From assembly GCA_911728455.2 (NCBI GenBank), contig OU452227.1, positions 12,495,110 through 12,559,109 on the forward strand: a DNA stretch of 64,000 bases, written 5' to 3'. This document shows positions 23,815-35,200 of the stretch, one piece after another. Position 1 is the stretch's first letter, and the number at the start of each line of letters is the position of its first letter. Source of the stretch: Marthasterias glacialis. Its lineage: Eukaryota > Echinodermata > Asteroidea > Forcipulatida > Asteriidae. The notes under the pieces were generated by a model. The model worked only from the letters and a program-made list of their open reading frames with translations. It was not told where the DNA came from and did no database searches. Position numbers and translations under genes: made by a program.

Positions 23815-24050
23815 AGAGGCCTCCCTATGAATGCCGCTCTTGATCGATCCGACAATCGCATTGTAGCATGCGCGTACGCGCATCCGGCTCTGCATATAAA
23901 ACTGCACTTTTCTATTCTTTTCCGTCTTGCGCATGACCACTCCGTACGCCCACAACAGAGCCATGTGCTACAGTTTTGCTCTGCAGTTCCAGTGAAGGGT
24001 GCTGAAGAATTTGTTCGAAAGACAGATATTTACCTCATAACGTCTTGAAT
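23815..24050 (+). promoter_or_regulatory. Candidate promoter / 5' UTR exon region of DNMT3
   Basis: A local CpG cluster (GCATGCGCGTACGCGCATCC near 23866) is followed by TATAAA at 23895-23900 and a pyrimidine-rich stretch where an initiator would sit. It is 2.2-2.4 kb upstream of the first DNMT3 ATG, in the same orientation. A small open frame runs through it but resembles no protein. The assignment rests on base composition and position only. Confidence 0.3.
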
Positions 24051-24891
24051 ACTTGTCTTCTTTGCTTCAGGTTCTTGTAGTATCCTTTGTGGTCATGATT
24101 TAGACTTAATTTTTTGTTTTTTGCAGTATTTTTGACCTATTATTTTGAAGTTTTTAGTGTCATCTGGTGTTTTTTGCTAAGAAAAAAAAATGACTCTTGA
24201 CAGTGTGTACATTATGTGTACTGCTTAAGTGTTAGTCTGGTTTCTGAATCATGCACATTGTTTATCTGTGGCATTTAATTTTTTTATGATTGTGTTTAGA
24301 TGCCAGAAATCGGGACTTCTGAGGTTGATTTCTTTGACTGTAATAGTCATATTTGTAGTAACTTTAGTATATTCACAAATCAATAAACCAATGTTACTTT
24401 AAGTTGTCTGAGGTCGGACTTGTGCCTCCTACCTGAACCCTGGTTAGAGCAATGTGATGACACTAGGTCAGGCATGAAGTCGGTTTTACTTTATGACCAA
24501 GTCACTGAAAATATCACATGGGCTAGTTAGTAGTTGAAACGTAAGCTGGCAGATCAAATGCAAAGCTAACATTCTCTGGGGGCTATTGGGGGATGGGTGG
24601 GGGAGGGGAAATACAAGGTATGGAAACCGGGAAGAAATATTGATCAATTAAAGTTTTTAATAAATAAGTCTAAAATAGGCCTACTTCTTGAGAAATTATC
24701 AGCAAGGAAGCTGTGAAACTTTCAATCATCAGAAAAGCCGCAAAGAAATAATTTTGAAAACAATGTTCTGTTATGATCAAAACAGGCATGTGCCCAACCA
24801 TCCATTTTTTTATTTATTTTTTTTAGGAACAAAATAATCTGCTATTTTTTGTCACTAACTTGATGAAGTACCATCGACAGTAGGGACTTTT

Positions 24892-25249
24892 TAGACCTTA
24901 TGCATTAATTGACGTCATCACACCGCCGTCTAATTTTTTTTTAGAGGTAAAACGAAACAGTGGAAACGCATGGGCGCAGCGCTCAGGATGGGCCATAAAG
25001 CAAGCTTCTTTTGATGTCTGATGAAGGGCACCTTACTCAAATGACATCATGTGCATAAAGTCTATTGTGTAGACATAAGCATAAATTCCAATACCAGTAG
25101 ACCTTGCATTGACGTACAGGTAAAACAATGATGAAACAATGGAAAATATACATTTACGTACGGCGCACAGGATGGGTCAGTAAGCATCCTTCTTTTTACC
25201 TCTTGCCGAGGGCGCCCTACTCAAATTACATCATGTGCATAAGGTCTAT
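24892..25249. mobile_element. Two adjacent TAGACCTTATGCA fold-back elements
   Basis: Copy 1 spans 24892-25064 and copy 2 spans 25098-25249. Each starts TAGACCTTrTGCATT..GACGT and ends CATCATGTGCATAARGTCTA, an inverted terminus. Shared internal words include AGGTAAAACrA, CAGGATGGG and ACTCAAATgACATCATG. They have no coding capacity. Confidence 0.75.
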
Positions 25250-25697
25250 ACCAACAGAAAACAAAGTGAAAATGCAATTAGTCTTCTGCCTTTGAAGTAA
25301 AAGTTGACTCCCAAAACCACAAAATAATAATGTGTTTTTAAGGAACAGGATTGACAGTGTTTTGATTTTTGTAATTAGAAGAAAAACAGATTTTACCTGG
25401 GAATAAGAACAAGGGGGAGAGACTTTTGCTTAGCAAGTTTGTAAGCAATATTTTCTGCTTGATGGGAGTCTGAAGGTATTTAACCAGTAAACGTTGGATG
25501 CCGTGTATCAATGCAAGCCAGCAAATGGATGATGTGATTTTCGTGTGAACGTCCAAGCCCTGAGTAAAGGGCTCCCAAACATTCCACTGCAGAACGTGCA
25601 CAGAGCATGCATGAGCCATGTAGGCATAACGCTTCGTTTCACCCACATCAAGCGCCAGATTGCGCTTGAATATTTTGCCGAATTCCTGCATTATGCA

Positions 25698-25935
25698 TTA
25701 TTGTGTAATACCTGATTCCAGAACTCTGTCCTTTTGTTCCAAGAAGAGGATTAGGAGACATCGAGAGGCTTCCACCATTGTTTATTCATTGTATTTCAGC
25801 ACAGTGGAGGTAAGTCCAAGCCTTGCTTTATGGTCCAAGCAAACCGAGTATCCAGCCTTTGTTCTGGTTTAATAGAAACAACCCTATGCTGTAGCTCATG
25901 GCTGAGGTTTTGCAATTCAAGATGAATGAATTTGA
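25698..25935 (+). repeat. Dispersed repeat, ~240 bp, copy 1
   Basis: Homologous to 35912-36130 in the same orientation: both have TTATTGTGTAAT, CTTTTGTTCCAAGAAGAGGA, GAGGCTTCCACCATTGTT and CATGGCTGAGGTTTTGCAAT. No coding potential is recognised. Confidence 0.85.
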
Positions 25936-26282
25936 TATTTTCTCGAATGGATAAACAAAGCAACTCACGGTGCTTCAAGGAAAATCATTGTTCTCTTTGC
26001 TTTGCCAAGTCAGGATTTCGTTTTGCCAGTGGTACTCTCAAAGAAAAATGATTCCGGCAATTTCCACAAAATAATCTTGCCAGGGGGACAGGAAAAAAAT
26101 GGAAGAATCCCTGTGGCAACTGGTTAAAAACCCACCTGGGCCTCAGTTTGATGGGATTCCCTGTTGTCAATAAATAGGCCTAAACAAAAGCAGCCGTTAT
26201 TAATCTACATGGTTTATTTACTTCTGTTGTCCTTCTCCATTGTATTTAGATTCCAAAGTTGTTAATATTCAGGGTGTTGAAA

Positions 26283-29200
26283 ATGCCGTTCTACGGGAAA
26301 CAGGTAAACATGATTATATTGTAGAATATTTTCATTCTTTTATCTCTATCATTTGAAGGCCAAAACTGACCAAGAAGAGTTTTCACTTCGCTCTCTTTGT
26401 TGTTACTGGGTGACGTCTTGGGATGTGTAATGATTCAAACTTCACTGATGTTTCACCGACAGTTGAAAAGATTTAGTTGATTTAAATTTGTATTAATATG
26501 TTTTTGTTTACTTACTGAATTCAGAAGTTGTGCAATCTCAGTTCTAAATATTGTAAACTGTTGCATGTATCATTTACAGAAACTTTTAGATTAAAATTTA
26601 TCTGATTACTTTGCAAAATACGGTGCAACTATTTACGAACGTTGTATTTTTAACAGACCCTCATGAGGATGTATCGTACTTGGAATGGAAGAAAAAGAAA
26701 ATCTCTTGAGCCATATATTGAGGTCGCTTACGGCAAGGGTTTCTTGACTGAGTTGGAGGTATTTACTTTATTTTTAAGAGAACCATTTCCTCATTGAATT
26801 CAACAACCAAATAATTGTTTAGTTTGAAAGTAAAAGCTCTCTGATTATAAAAGTATACCAGTAGCAATCCTCTAGAGAAATTTTTTTGTCTGGAATACTA
26901 TCCTAAGCCCCGTTTATAGTTGGTCGCGTGATGATAATCGTTGAACGTTGATGATTGCCTTATCTTGATTTCCTCCAGCTTGCATGTTTTGATAATGGAA
27001 GTTGAAATTCAGCAGACGTTTTAGAACAGAACTAGAAAGTTTTTTTGTATGACAATCAAGTTGCTGGTTTAACTGTGAGGCTGTCTCTTCCACTCGTGTC
27101 ATGCAGGGCCTGTCCCTGAGTTAATGAACAAAACAAAAGCAATCAGAAGAGAAAATGGCTGATACACCCTTAAAAACCCAACATTTTGAATGGGATAAAC
27201 AAACTAAAATCGCATGCTGAATGTTATTTACAAGATTTACAAAATAATTTGTTACATGCAAAATTGGAGGGATCTGGATGGGCAAACTTTTGTGTTAATT
27301 TGATGTTAAGTAATAATTGAAAATTATATTTTTTGACTATGACCTATGCCAAGTTTGTCTGATTTAGCAAGGACATGTCTAGTGGTACTAATACGGTACT
27401 AATACGTAGAAACTATCAAAATAATTTCTCAGATTCCATCCTCTCCCTTTAACTTTTTTCAAGATTGTCAACTTTGATAACACTATTTCCTGTCTTTTTT
27501 CCCCTTCATTTGATTAGTTGACCATTGGCCAGAGAAGTCAACATAAACCATCTTCTACATCACAGGTAGCACAGGTAGCATGCTCCAATCAGGAGCAAGA
27601 AGACAACCCATCAACCTCACAGATGGAACTACCTTCCAAGATGGATAAGAAGTCAGTTTGCCAAGACCCATCCTCTCCAAGAAGTGAAACTCCAAAGGAG
27701 TTAAATAAAAAGCCACAAACAGGTATTGAACAGAAGCCAGCTCGTGGTGGTGGCCGAATTCCATCACAGAGGCAGGATGCAGGTTTACCTTCAAAGGTTA
27801 CCTTGAGACGAGGGACTAGGAGCCGACGAAAACCTGGAGAAAGATCCTCATCACATCAACCTGTCAACAGTGCAAGGTCTACTTCTCAGAGCAGTGAAAA
27901 GAAGCAAAGACAACGTCCACACCAAGAAGATGCTGCAACCATTGAGTTTAAGGTGGATTCCAAGGTTGAAGGTCCGACTGCATCACTTCAGCCTGCCAAC
28001 AGTTCAAGGTCTACATCTCAGAGCAGTGACAAGAAGCAGAGGCAATTGGGGTTGAAGGTGGACTCCAAAGTGGGAGGCACCAGTACCCAGATGGCTGAGA
28101 TGAGTGATAATTCAGCCCAGAAGTCCAGATTCTCAGGAGTTCAAACTATGAAAAGAAAAGAGGATGCTCTGAGTGGCGTGGAGGAAAGTCTCAAAACTTC
28201 ATCTCAGGCGAGAGGAACAATCCTAAACGCAGTCCCCAGTCGACCCAAAAGCCAGTGGAAGATAAGCGATGGTAAACAATCTAAAAAAGATGACCTGCCG
28301 AAAAGCCAGGAAATGATAAAGAAGGCAGTAATTCCACATTCTGCTGGGGACAGTATCAAATACCAAGAAAAGTCCAAGCAAATAACTAAAGCAGGAGCAG
28401 ATTTGCATAGCAGAAATCATGATGCGGAGGTCAAAAGTTGCCCAAAAGATGACAGTCTATCTTTACAAGGACAGCAAAGTAAAGCCGAGAGAGTTTCAGC
28501 TCGGGCAGTAAGAAGGTTCAAGACAAAATTGCACCAGAATGACCAGTCATCAAGTGCAACTCTGGCAACGATAAGTGACAAAAGATCAGAAGAAAGTAGT
28601 CCCAAACAGCTTGAACAACAACCGGTCACAAGAGGAAAAAAAAGGAAGCCTGTGAAGAGTGGGAAACAGGGTAACCCAGTAAAAGGAGATGTGACGGATG
28701 GAAAAAGTCCCACAGATGCGGTTAGCTCAATTGAGTCCAGTGATGAGCAAGGAGAACCAAGTAACCCTGTTATCAATGCAGGTAATTCATCGATGAGGGA
28801 TGACGGGCTGCAAAATACAGAGAAAGATGAGGTTTTTGAGCTTTGCAAAATAGAGCCCCTGAAAATCCTCTCCGAGCCGATAAATGAGAAACTTATCGAC
28901 TCCTTCAAACCAGAGAGCTCTCACGATGAAAGCAGCCCTCCCAAGTCTGGCCAAGTTGAGATGACACACGAGATGCAAAGGAGCCATTTCAGAAAGAGAA
29001 AAAACCCGTACCCTGAGCAAAGGCCAAGAAATACCCGTCAGAGATTTGAGCTGACTTTGACGGATAGAACAGAGGCTGAAAGAGATAAAAATTTACCAAA
29101 ATGGGCAATGAGAAGCCCTGATGATGCAGATATTGTGGATCTGGCTGTGTCTTCATCTGGTCATGTTGAACAAGTGCAAACAGCAACCTCTAATAAAGTT

Positions 29201-32200
29201 ACAGCCGTTGCTTCTCGTAAATCACTAAGGTTAAGACAGAGGGCAAGAAAGTTCCATCAAAGTCCAGAGACCAGCCATCTTGACCTTTTAGAAGAACCGT
29301 CATGCACCTCCGTTACCCTCAGTCCATCCCCAGATTTATCCGGGAAACGTCTTTCTATCAAGTTGTTCAAAGTGTCTAGCTCCCCAAGTAAATGTTCCAA
29401 TCAGGAGCCAGATCAAGACATTGATGTTCTACCGAGTGACACAGAATCTTTTGAGGGGAAAGTAGAACAGCAGGAGTTTGTTGCTGCTGTTGAATTAAAG
29501 TCCAAGAAAGATGTTTCAACTGTTGAAGAGAAAGAGTGCTTCATCCACGAAGACCATGATTGCAACTATGGTGCTATATTACCTTTCTCCCAAAGAAATG
29601 CCAGTAGTAAAGAGGAACAAGAGTCTCCCAGAGAAAGTGCCAGCACTTCAGATTTGGCAAAGAGTAACAGTGTACCAGCAAGCGAAAGTGGGTATGACGA
29701 AAATCTCTGGAATCTGGCTGTTACAACAGATATTGAGAATGTCCCACTATTACAGGACGATGAAGCAAGAAAGTCGCCACAAAGCAGTGATGCTAAGTTG
29801 AAGACACCTGGTAATGATGGAAAGTTAGGCTCAGTTGAGTTGCACTCCTGTACTAGTGCCTCTGAAGAAGATATTTTTCAGGGGATGATGCCTCTTGGTG
29901 TCTTTTCAGAGCATCCCAAACAAGATGCCGATATTAAGGAGGAGTGTGAAGATGCGGATGCGATTGATGTTGAAACAGTCAATGACAACTCAATTGTCAA
30001 CGAATCTGTTGAAGACGAGGGGCTCTCTAGTTCACCTTCTTGTCTTCCCGGGTTATCCCACCTTCGCCACCATCCAGTATCAGATCTTCCTGGACAGCAG
30101 AATGCTACATCCTCATCTCCGGTCTTTAAGCAGGTAAAACAGTACGGCAGCAAAGATAAGAAACTGGCACGAAAGAGAAATCCACGCTCGAAGGTGTCCA
30201 AGAAACCCAACACTGAAGAGGGTAAAAGTGAAACTCAGAATTCCCCAAATATCGAACCTGTGAAAGAACTGGCTGTACCACCCAAATCATCCCAAAACAA
30301 AGACAAGAAAGGAAGTGTTATCAACTTAAAAGAAAAACCAGAGGACGTAGAGGAATTGTCTGCAACAACCATAGTTTCAGACACTAGACGGCGGCCACAT
30401 GGACAAGCTCCAAGGGTTAGGACAGCTGCTGAGAGGAAAGAATTCTGGACTAATAATGCAAGGATCAAGGATCCAGGCCCACCAGCAGAAGACAATGATG
30501 TGAAACAAAACCAGGACCAACCCATCAGAGAGGAAAGAAACTCCTGTGAGTAATTCATCCCCTTTTGTAATGGTGTTAAATGCAACATGGGTTGAAGAGG
30601 GTACGACCTTGTTGTACACACTGTTTATTCCTGGATGTAACAATAGTAACTAGGTTCCATCTTGGTTAGAAATCTCTTGACGTTTGCTCAAAATAAATGA
30701 AATGCAAAACAATCTTGTTGCATAGATTAAATTGTGTGTACAAGTGTACAAAATATGTACTTTTAACCAAGTTGCACTGTGGCGATGTTTTAAAGATTAA
30801 TTATTGAATGGTGTTATACTTGATCAGTTTTGGAAAGTATTCTGTGCTTCCCTTAGATGCCCCCATAAAGTGAATGATTCAAAATATATTTTCTGATTCT
30901 TCACTACTTGGACCCAGCTTAATTTGACTTGATTCGAAAGACCATTAGCAAAACTTCACAAGTGGATTGGTTTTATCCACTAGCCATCAACTGTCTATCA
31001 ACTGTATGATGAAGGCCTCCGCGTGATGTCGCCAAATGCCGCTATTTCTAACAAGATGATAATAAAAATAATACTTGGTTCTTATATAGTGCACATATCC
31101 TAGTAGCTAGATCACGGCGCTTCACAACATTATTATCCCTGTTCATCAGGCATACTTAGACCATACCCCAAACTTCCTCAACTCCCTGAGGAGCCTACAA
31201 CCCCAAGCTGTTTAAATTAGCTCCAAGGGGTTAGTTCAACAAAATACTGTCTCAGCCCTCTCATGTTCCCATTTATACACCTGGGTTAAGCAACTACATG
31301 TACGGTTAAATGCCTTGCTCAAGGACATAAGTCTCATGACATGAACGGGAATCGAACCCACCCTCAAATCAGAACTTGATTCCGATGCACCAAGAAACGC
31401 TACAAGATGGTACCAGTTTGCATTTCCCCGTTACTTATGTAGCTAATCTCTCCATCTTTATTCGCTGGCGTCCCCAAATATTTTTTCCTTTGTGTGGTGT
31501 CAAGTATGTTATTTGTGTACTCCACTTATGTATGGTTTATGATAGATGTGTCCAGCCCAGTTCCATTTTCTATTTTTTAACTGTTGCTAAGATGTCTTGT
31601 ACTTCAGTCTGCTCCCTGATCCCATTGTTTGCTTCTTTGTCTGTGTTATATTACATGGTGTGAATGCTCTTTGTTGCAGCTTCAAGCGCCGTTTCCCTCC
31701 AAGCTAAGCAAGGTCCTGTCTCCAGAACCAGAAAGAGGGGTCAGAGAGAGGTTCGCTCATCCATTTAACAGTTCTAATTAATACTAATTTGTGTTGTTGC
31801 TAATTTTTTTTTTTTTCAAATTTTGTCTGCCAGGTCTAGTGACCGATAAATTGGTTCATGATTGGTTGTATTAAAAGGGATGCAAGTAATCGGGGCTTGA
31901 ATATTGTGAAAATCCGCTCTAGACTTGTAGCTCAGAAGTTTTTCCGGACCATGCATGTTTTACAAAACCATAACTTTCTTCGTTTTTTATTTTTGTGAAC
32001 TTTTATATGGATGTTTAGACAAAAAACAGCAGGACTTTTTCGGTAGTGAAGTTACTGTCCCAGTGCCGAAAAATGACTGGACTTGGGTCAGTGGTCTTAT
32101 TCCTAAGTTTCCAAGAGACGTGTCACGAAAGAAATTATGGGCAGCCAACTACATGCAATCTCTAAGAAGAACAGACATTCGTATTTTATTTTCAAGACAC

Positions 32201-35200
32201 TGTAATAATTGGAGATTTGTATCGCGCGATTTCCATGAAAATGATCAACCGCGCATTACAATATAAAAGGTATATTAGATCAAATGCAAACAATACAAAT
32301 GAAAACAAGCCCGCCGGTTAAAAAGATAAAAGCGCGGAGCATTAAAAATTCATAAAAAGTGCTTAACAAAGTCTCTTCAGCCACTCATCACTCATCAGGA
32401 CTGTTCTTTTTATATGCACTGCTGGTTAACTCCAGGTTGCCTGTTAAAAAGGTCTTGTATGACAAGGCCTTAAAAGTTCATATGGCTAGATCTATAGGTA
32501 CTCACACGTACAGAAAACAGGGTGTGATTTGCAGTGCTTGACTTTTTTTTTATCTAGGATCGAGTAAGGGGTCAGAGCGGATGGGAGGAGAGTCTTCGAC
32601 AAAGACCTGCAACAATCTCCAAATTCCAAGCTGGTGACTCGTCTCCAACCAAATCATCCAAGAAACCTGAGGCCAAAAGTGAGAAGAAAAGATGGCAGGT
32701 AATGATCAATAAAAACGGTTTTGAAACCACTCATTATTTAGAGTGGACAATACAACACTTAGGCACAAAAAAGCCACGACCTATATGGTCCTATTTGTGA
32801 TTGTTTTGAATTATTACTACTAGACGTTTCATGGATGAAACAACCATTTGGAAAAAATACACAATACAAAGCCGTACAGCAATACTGGTGCTTCAACCTC
32901 ACTTTTAAATGTTCTCAATTTTATACCAGATGCAGTCTCCTAAAAGTGCTTCTCCTCCTCCAAAGACAGTCACCTATGTGGGGCACCAGCCATCACCACA
33001 CAAACCTTTTCGAGACGTTTGGCAGGTGAGAACCAGTTTACACCAGAGACGCCATTTTCCCAAACAAAAGCCTACTGAACTACACAAATTTAAAAAACAC
33101 TCCCAACTCAGCTCAGCACGGGCAGTTTGGGACCTTGAAATGGCCAACAAAAAAATGTGGCAAACACAGTGAAATAGGAACCTGGCTGCATGCTTTGCAA
33201 ACCTTGACAAACTTCAACATCCAGGGTCATGCGACGGGCCCTGCATGATGACCAAAAACTTGTTGACCTTTTTTTTTTCATGATGCAGTGGAAAACAGCT
33301 TCTCCTGGGGAAACTGCAGAGGGGGTACTGTATCGTAAATTACCTGTATTCAGAGATTTGCTGTAAGGCAGCATGAGTGTTACAACTAATTTAATGGAGT
33401 GTTTTAATTTGGGAAATGTCACTTTCTCTAACTGATGCCAGCAGGTCATTGATTTAGGATTTGGCCTGATTTCAAACCATCTTGGATTTTTGCCCATTTT
33501 TTGTTTGGGTCTTATTTATTTATTTTTTTTTCACAGCCACCTCCAGCTAAAAAACTTAAACTTTCAGAAGACCCGGGCAAACCTAAAGATCCTGTGAATC
33601 AGGAAACAAATGATGCAGTGTTGCCAACCAGCGAGGTAGGTTTTTAATCTGTATGTGGTGATCTTTTAGAAAGGAATTTGCACACCTTGTAGCTGGTTCA
33701 ATTCATTTTTCTTTTCATAATTATTTAAAGGGGAAAAAAAGAAACTGCACAAAGTTGAAGTATGTAGAATTTACAGTAACAGTATTAAAAATTCCACATA
33801 TAAAAACACAAATTACAGGGAAAACAAGGATAAAATCACAAAAGTGGAGACTTTAAATAAGCAAACACAAAGGTGGCAACACAAAATAAATTGCAGCTAA
33901 AAGGAATTATGGAAGCCATATCTAAGTCCCAAAGATTTGTTGAAGTTTGTGTATTACAGGACAAAATGTTTGGGAGACGGTAGACTACTGTTAAAATGAA
34001 TGTTTGACAGATTTTAATGTTTTCCTTGTCAGCAAAATGCACTGCTGATAAAACTCAAAGATAAGAAAAGATAAGATATTTTTAAATGACTGCATCATTT
34101 AAAAAATACAGAAATGTGGCTTCCATTTGCTTTAAACTACATGAAAAATTTAAAATTATGTAGACCAGGCAACAGTAATGTTTACAGTTAATACAACTAC
34201 AATTACAATTTAAAAAAGATCACCATCGCTAATGACCTGAATCTGACCTGAACCCATTACCTCCCATATAATTACCAGTCGTGTATTATCTAGAAGTGGA
34301 TTGGTTGACAGGAGGATGCCCAAACTTTTTCAAGTGCACCACACAACATTTGTAGTCTTAATTGTCGTGGCCGAGCGGATAAGAACTCCGGACTCAAGCT
34401 GTGGTGTTTCTGATCAGCAGAGTGTGGGTTCGAGTCTCGGTTGTGACACTTGTATCCTTAAGCAAGACACTTAACCATTATTGCTTTGTCCTTCAGATGG
34501 GATGTAAAGCCGTAGGTCCCATGTGTTGTGTAATGCACGTAAAAGAACCCAGTGCACTTATCGCAAAGAGAAGGGGTTCGCCCCGGTGTTCTTGGTTTGA
34601 TCGGCTGCAGATTGCGCCACAGCACCTTGTTAACTGTTACATGGTGCTATGTAAAGGAATAGGTCTCATACTTCAAAAGTAACTCTGAATACCTTGCTGG
34701 AAAATATTCTAATCAGCGCTGTGATCTACATGAAATAGGGCTTTATAAGAACTTATAATTAATTAAGAAATAGTTGATTAGTTTCAATGTGTGAGCTCAC
34801 TGGGGATGATACCACCAAGTTCATACCAGCACCAAACCTCCAGAAACCTATATCCGTCTGAAATGCTGTCAAAGTCCAGAAAGTAGCATTTAGAGACCTA
34901 AAAAAATCCACAGTGATTATTTTGATTCAACAATCAAAATAAACATGTAAGTGAAAGTGCACAAAATCACATTAAAAAAAAATAAAATAGGGCTGGATAG
35001 CTCAGTTGGTAGAGCGTCGGTACGTTAAGCCGATGGTCGCAGGTTCAAATCCCGCTCCAGTCAATTTTTCTTTGTTCATCCCAAATAAAAAATTAAAGAA
35101 TCTTGTGTTTCATTTGATGACATTTTCATAGGGTGGTAGGATAGTGTGTCTACTAAAAACTATAGGATGGAAATTAAATTTACTCTAACAAAAACCTATG

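Larger units (their letters stand above)
15018..26282. other. Non-coding interval between the PP1-like and DNMT3 genes
   Basis: I find no exon of a known family here. The proximal part is presumably the PP1 3' UTR; the first AATAAA after the stop that I noticed is 16599-16604, another is near 24382. The interval holds fold-back elements (15034-15201, 15622-16132, 17936-18070, 18855-18985, 19199-19280, 19895-19988, 22171-22347, 24892-25064, 25098-25249), a GC-rich patch flanked by direct repeats (16902-17101), an unassigned dispersed repeat (25698-25935) and a CpG-rich candidate promoter (about 23815-24050). Small frames such as 23454-23696 (+) and 25338-25691 (-) match nothing I recognise. 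Confidence 0.6.

Noticed and set aside
25338-25691. 117-codon minus-strand frame starting MQEFGKIFKRNLALDVGETK
   Set aside because: It reads plausibly as protein in its first ~80 codons but matches no family I know and abuts a repeat; too weak to call a gene.
34365-34450. Functional tRNA-Leu/Ser gene
   Set aside because: A and B boxes are present but the anticodon arm is not tRNA-like and the sequence continues into a SINE tail shared with another copy.
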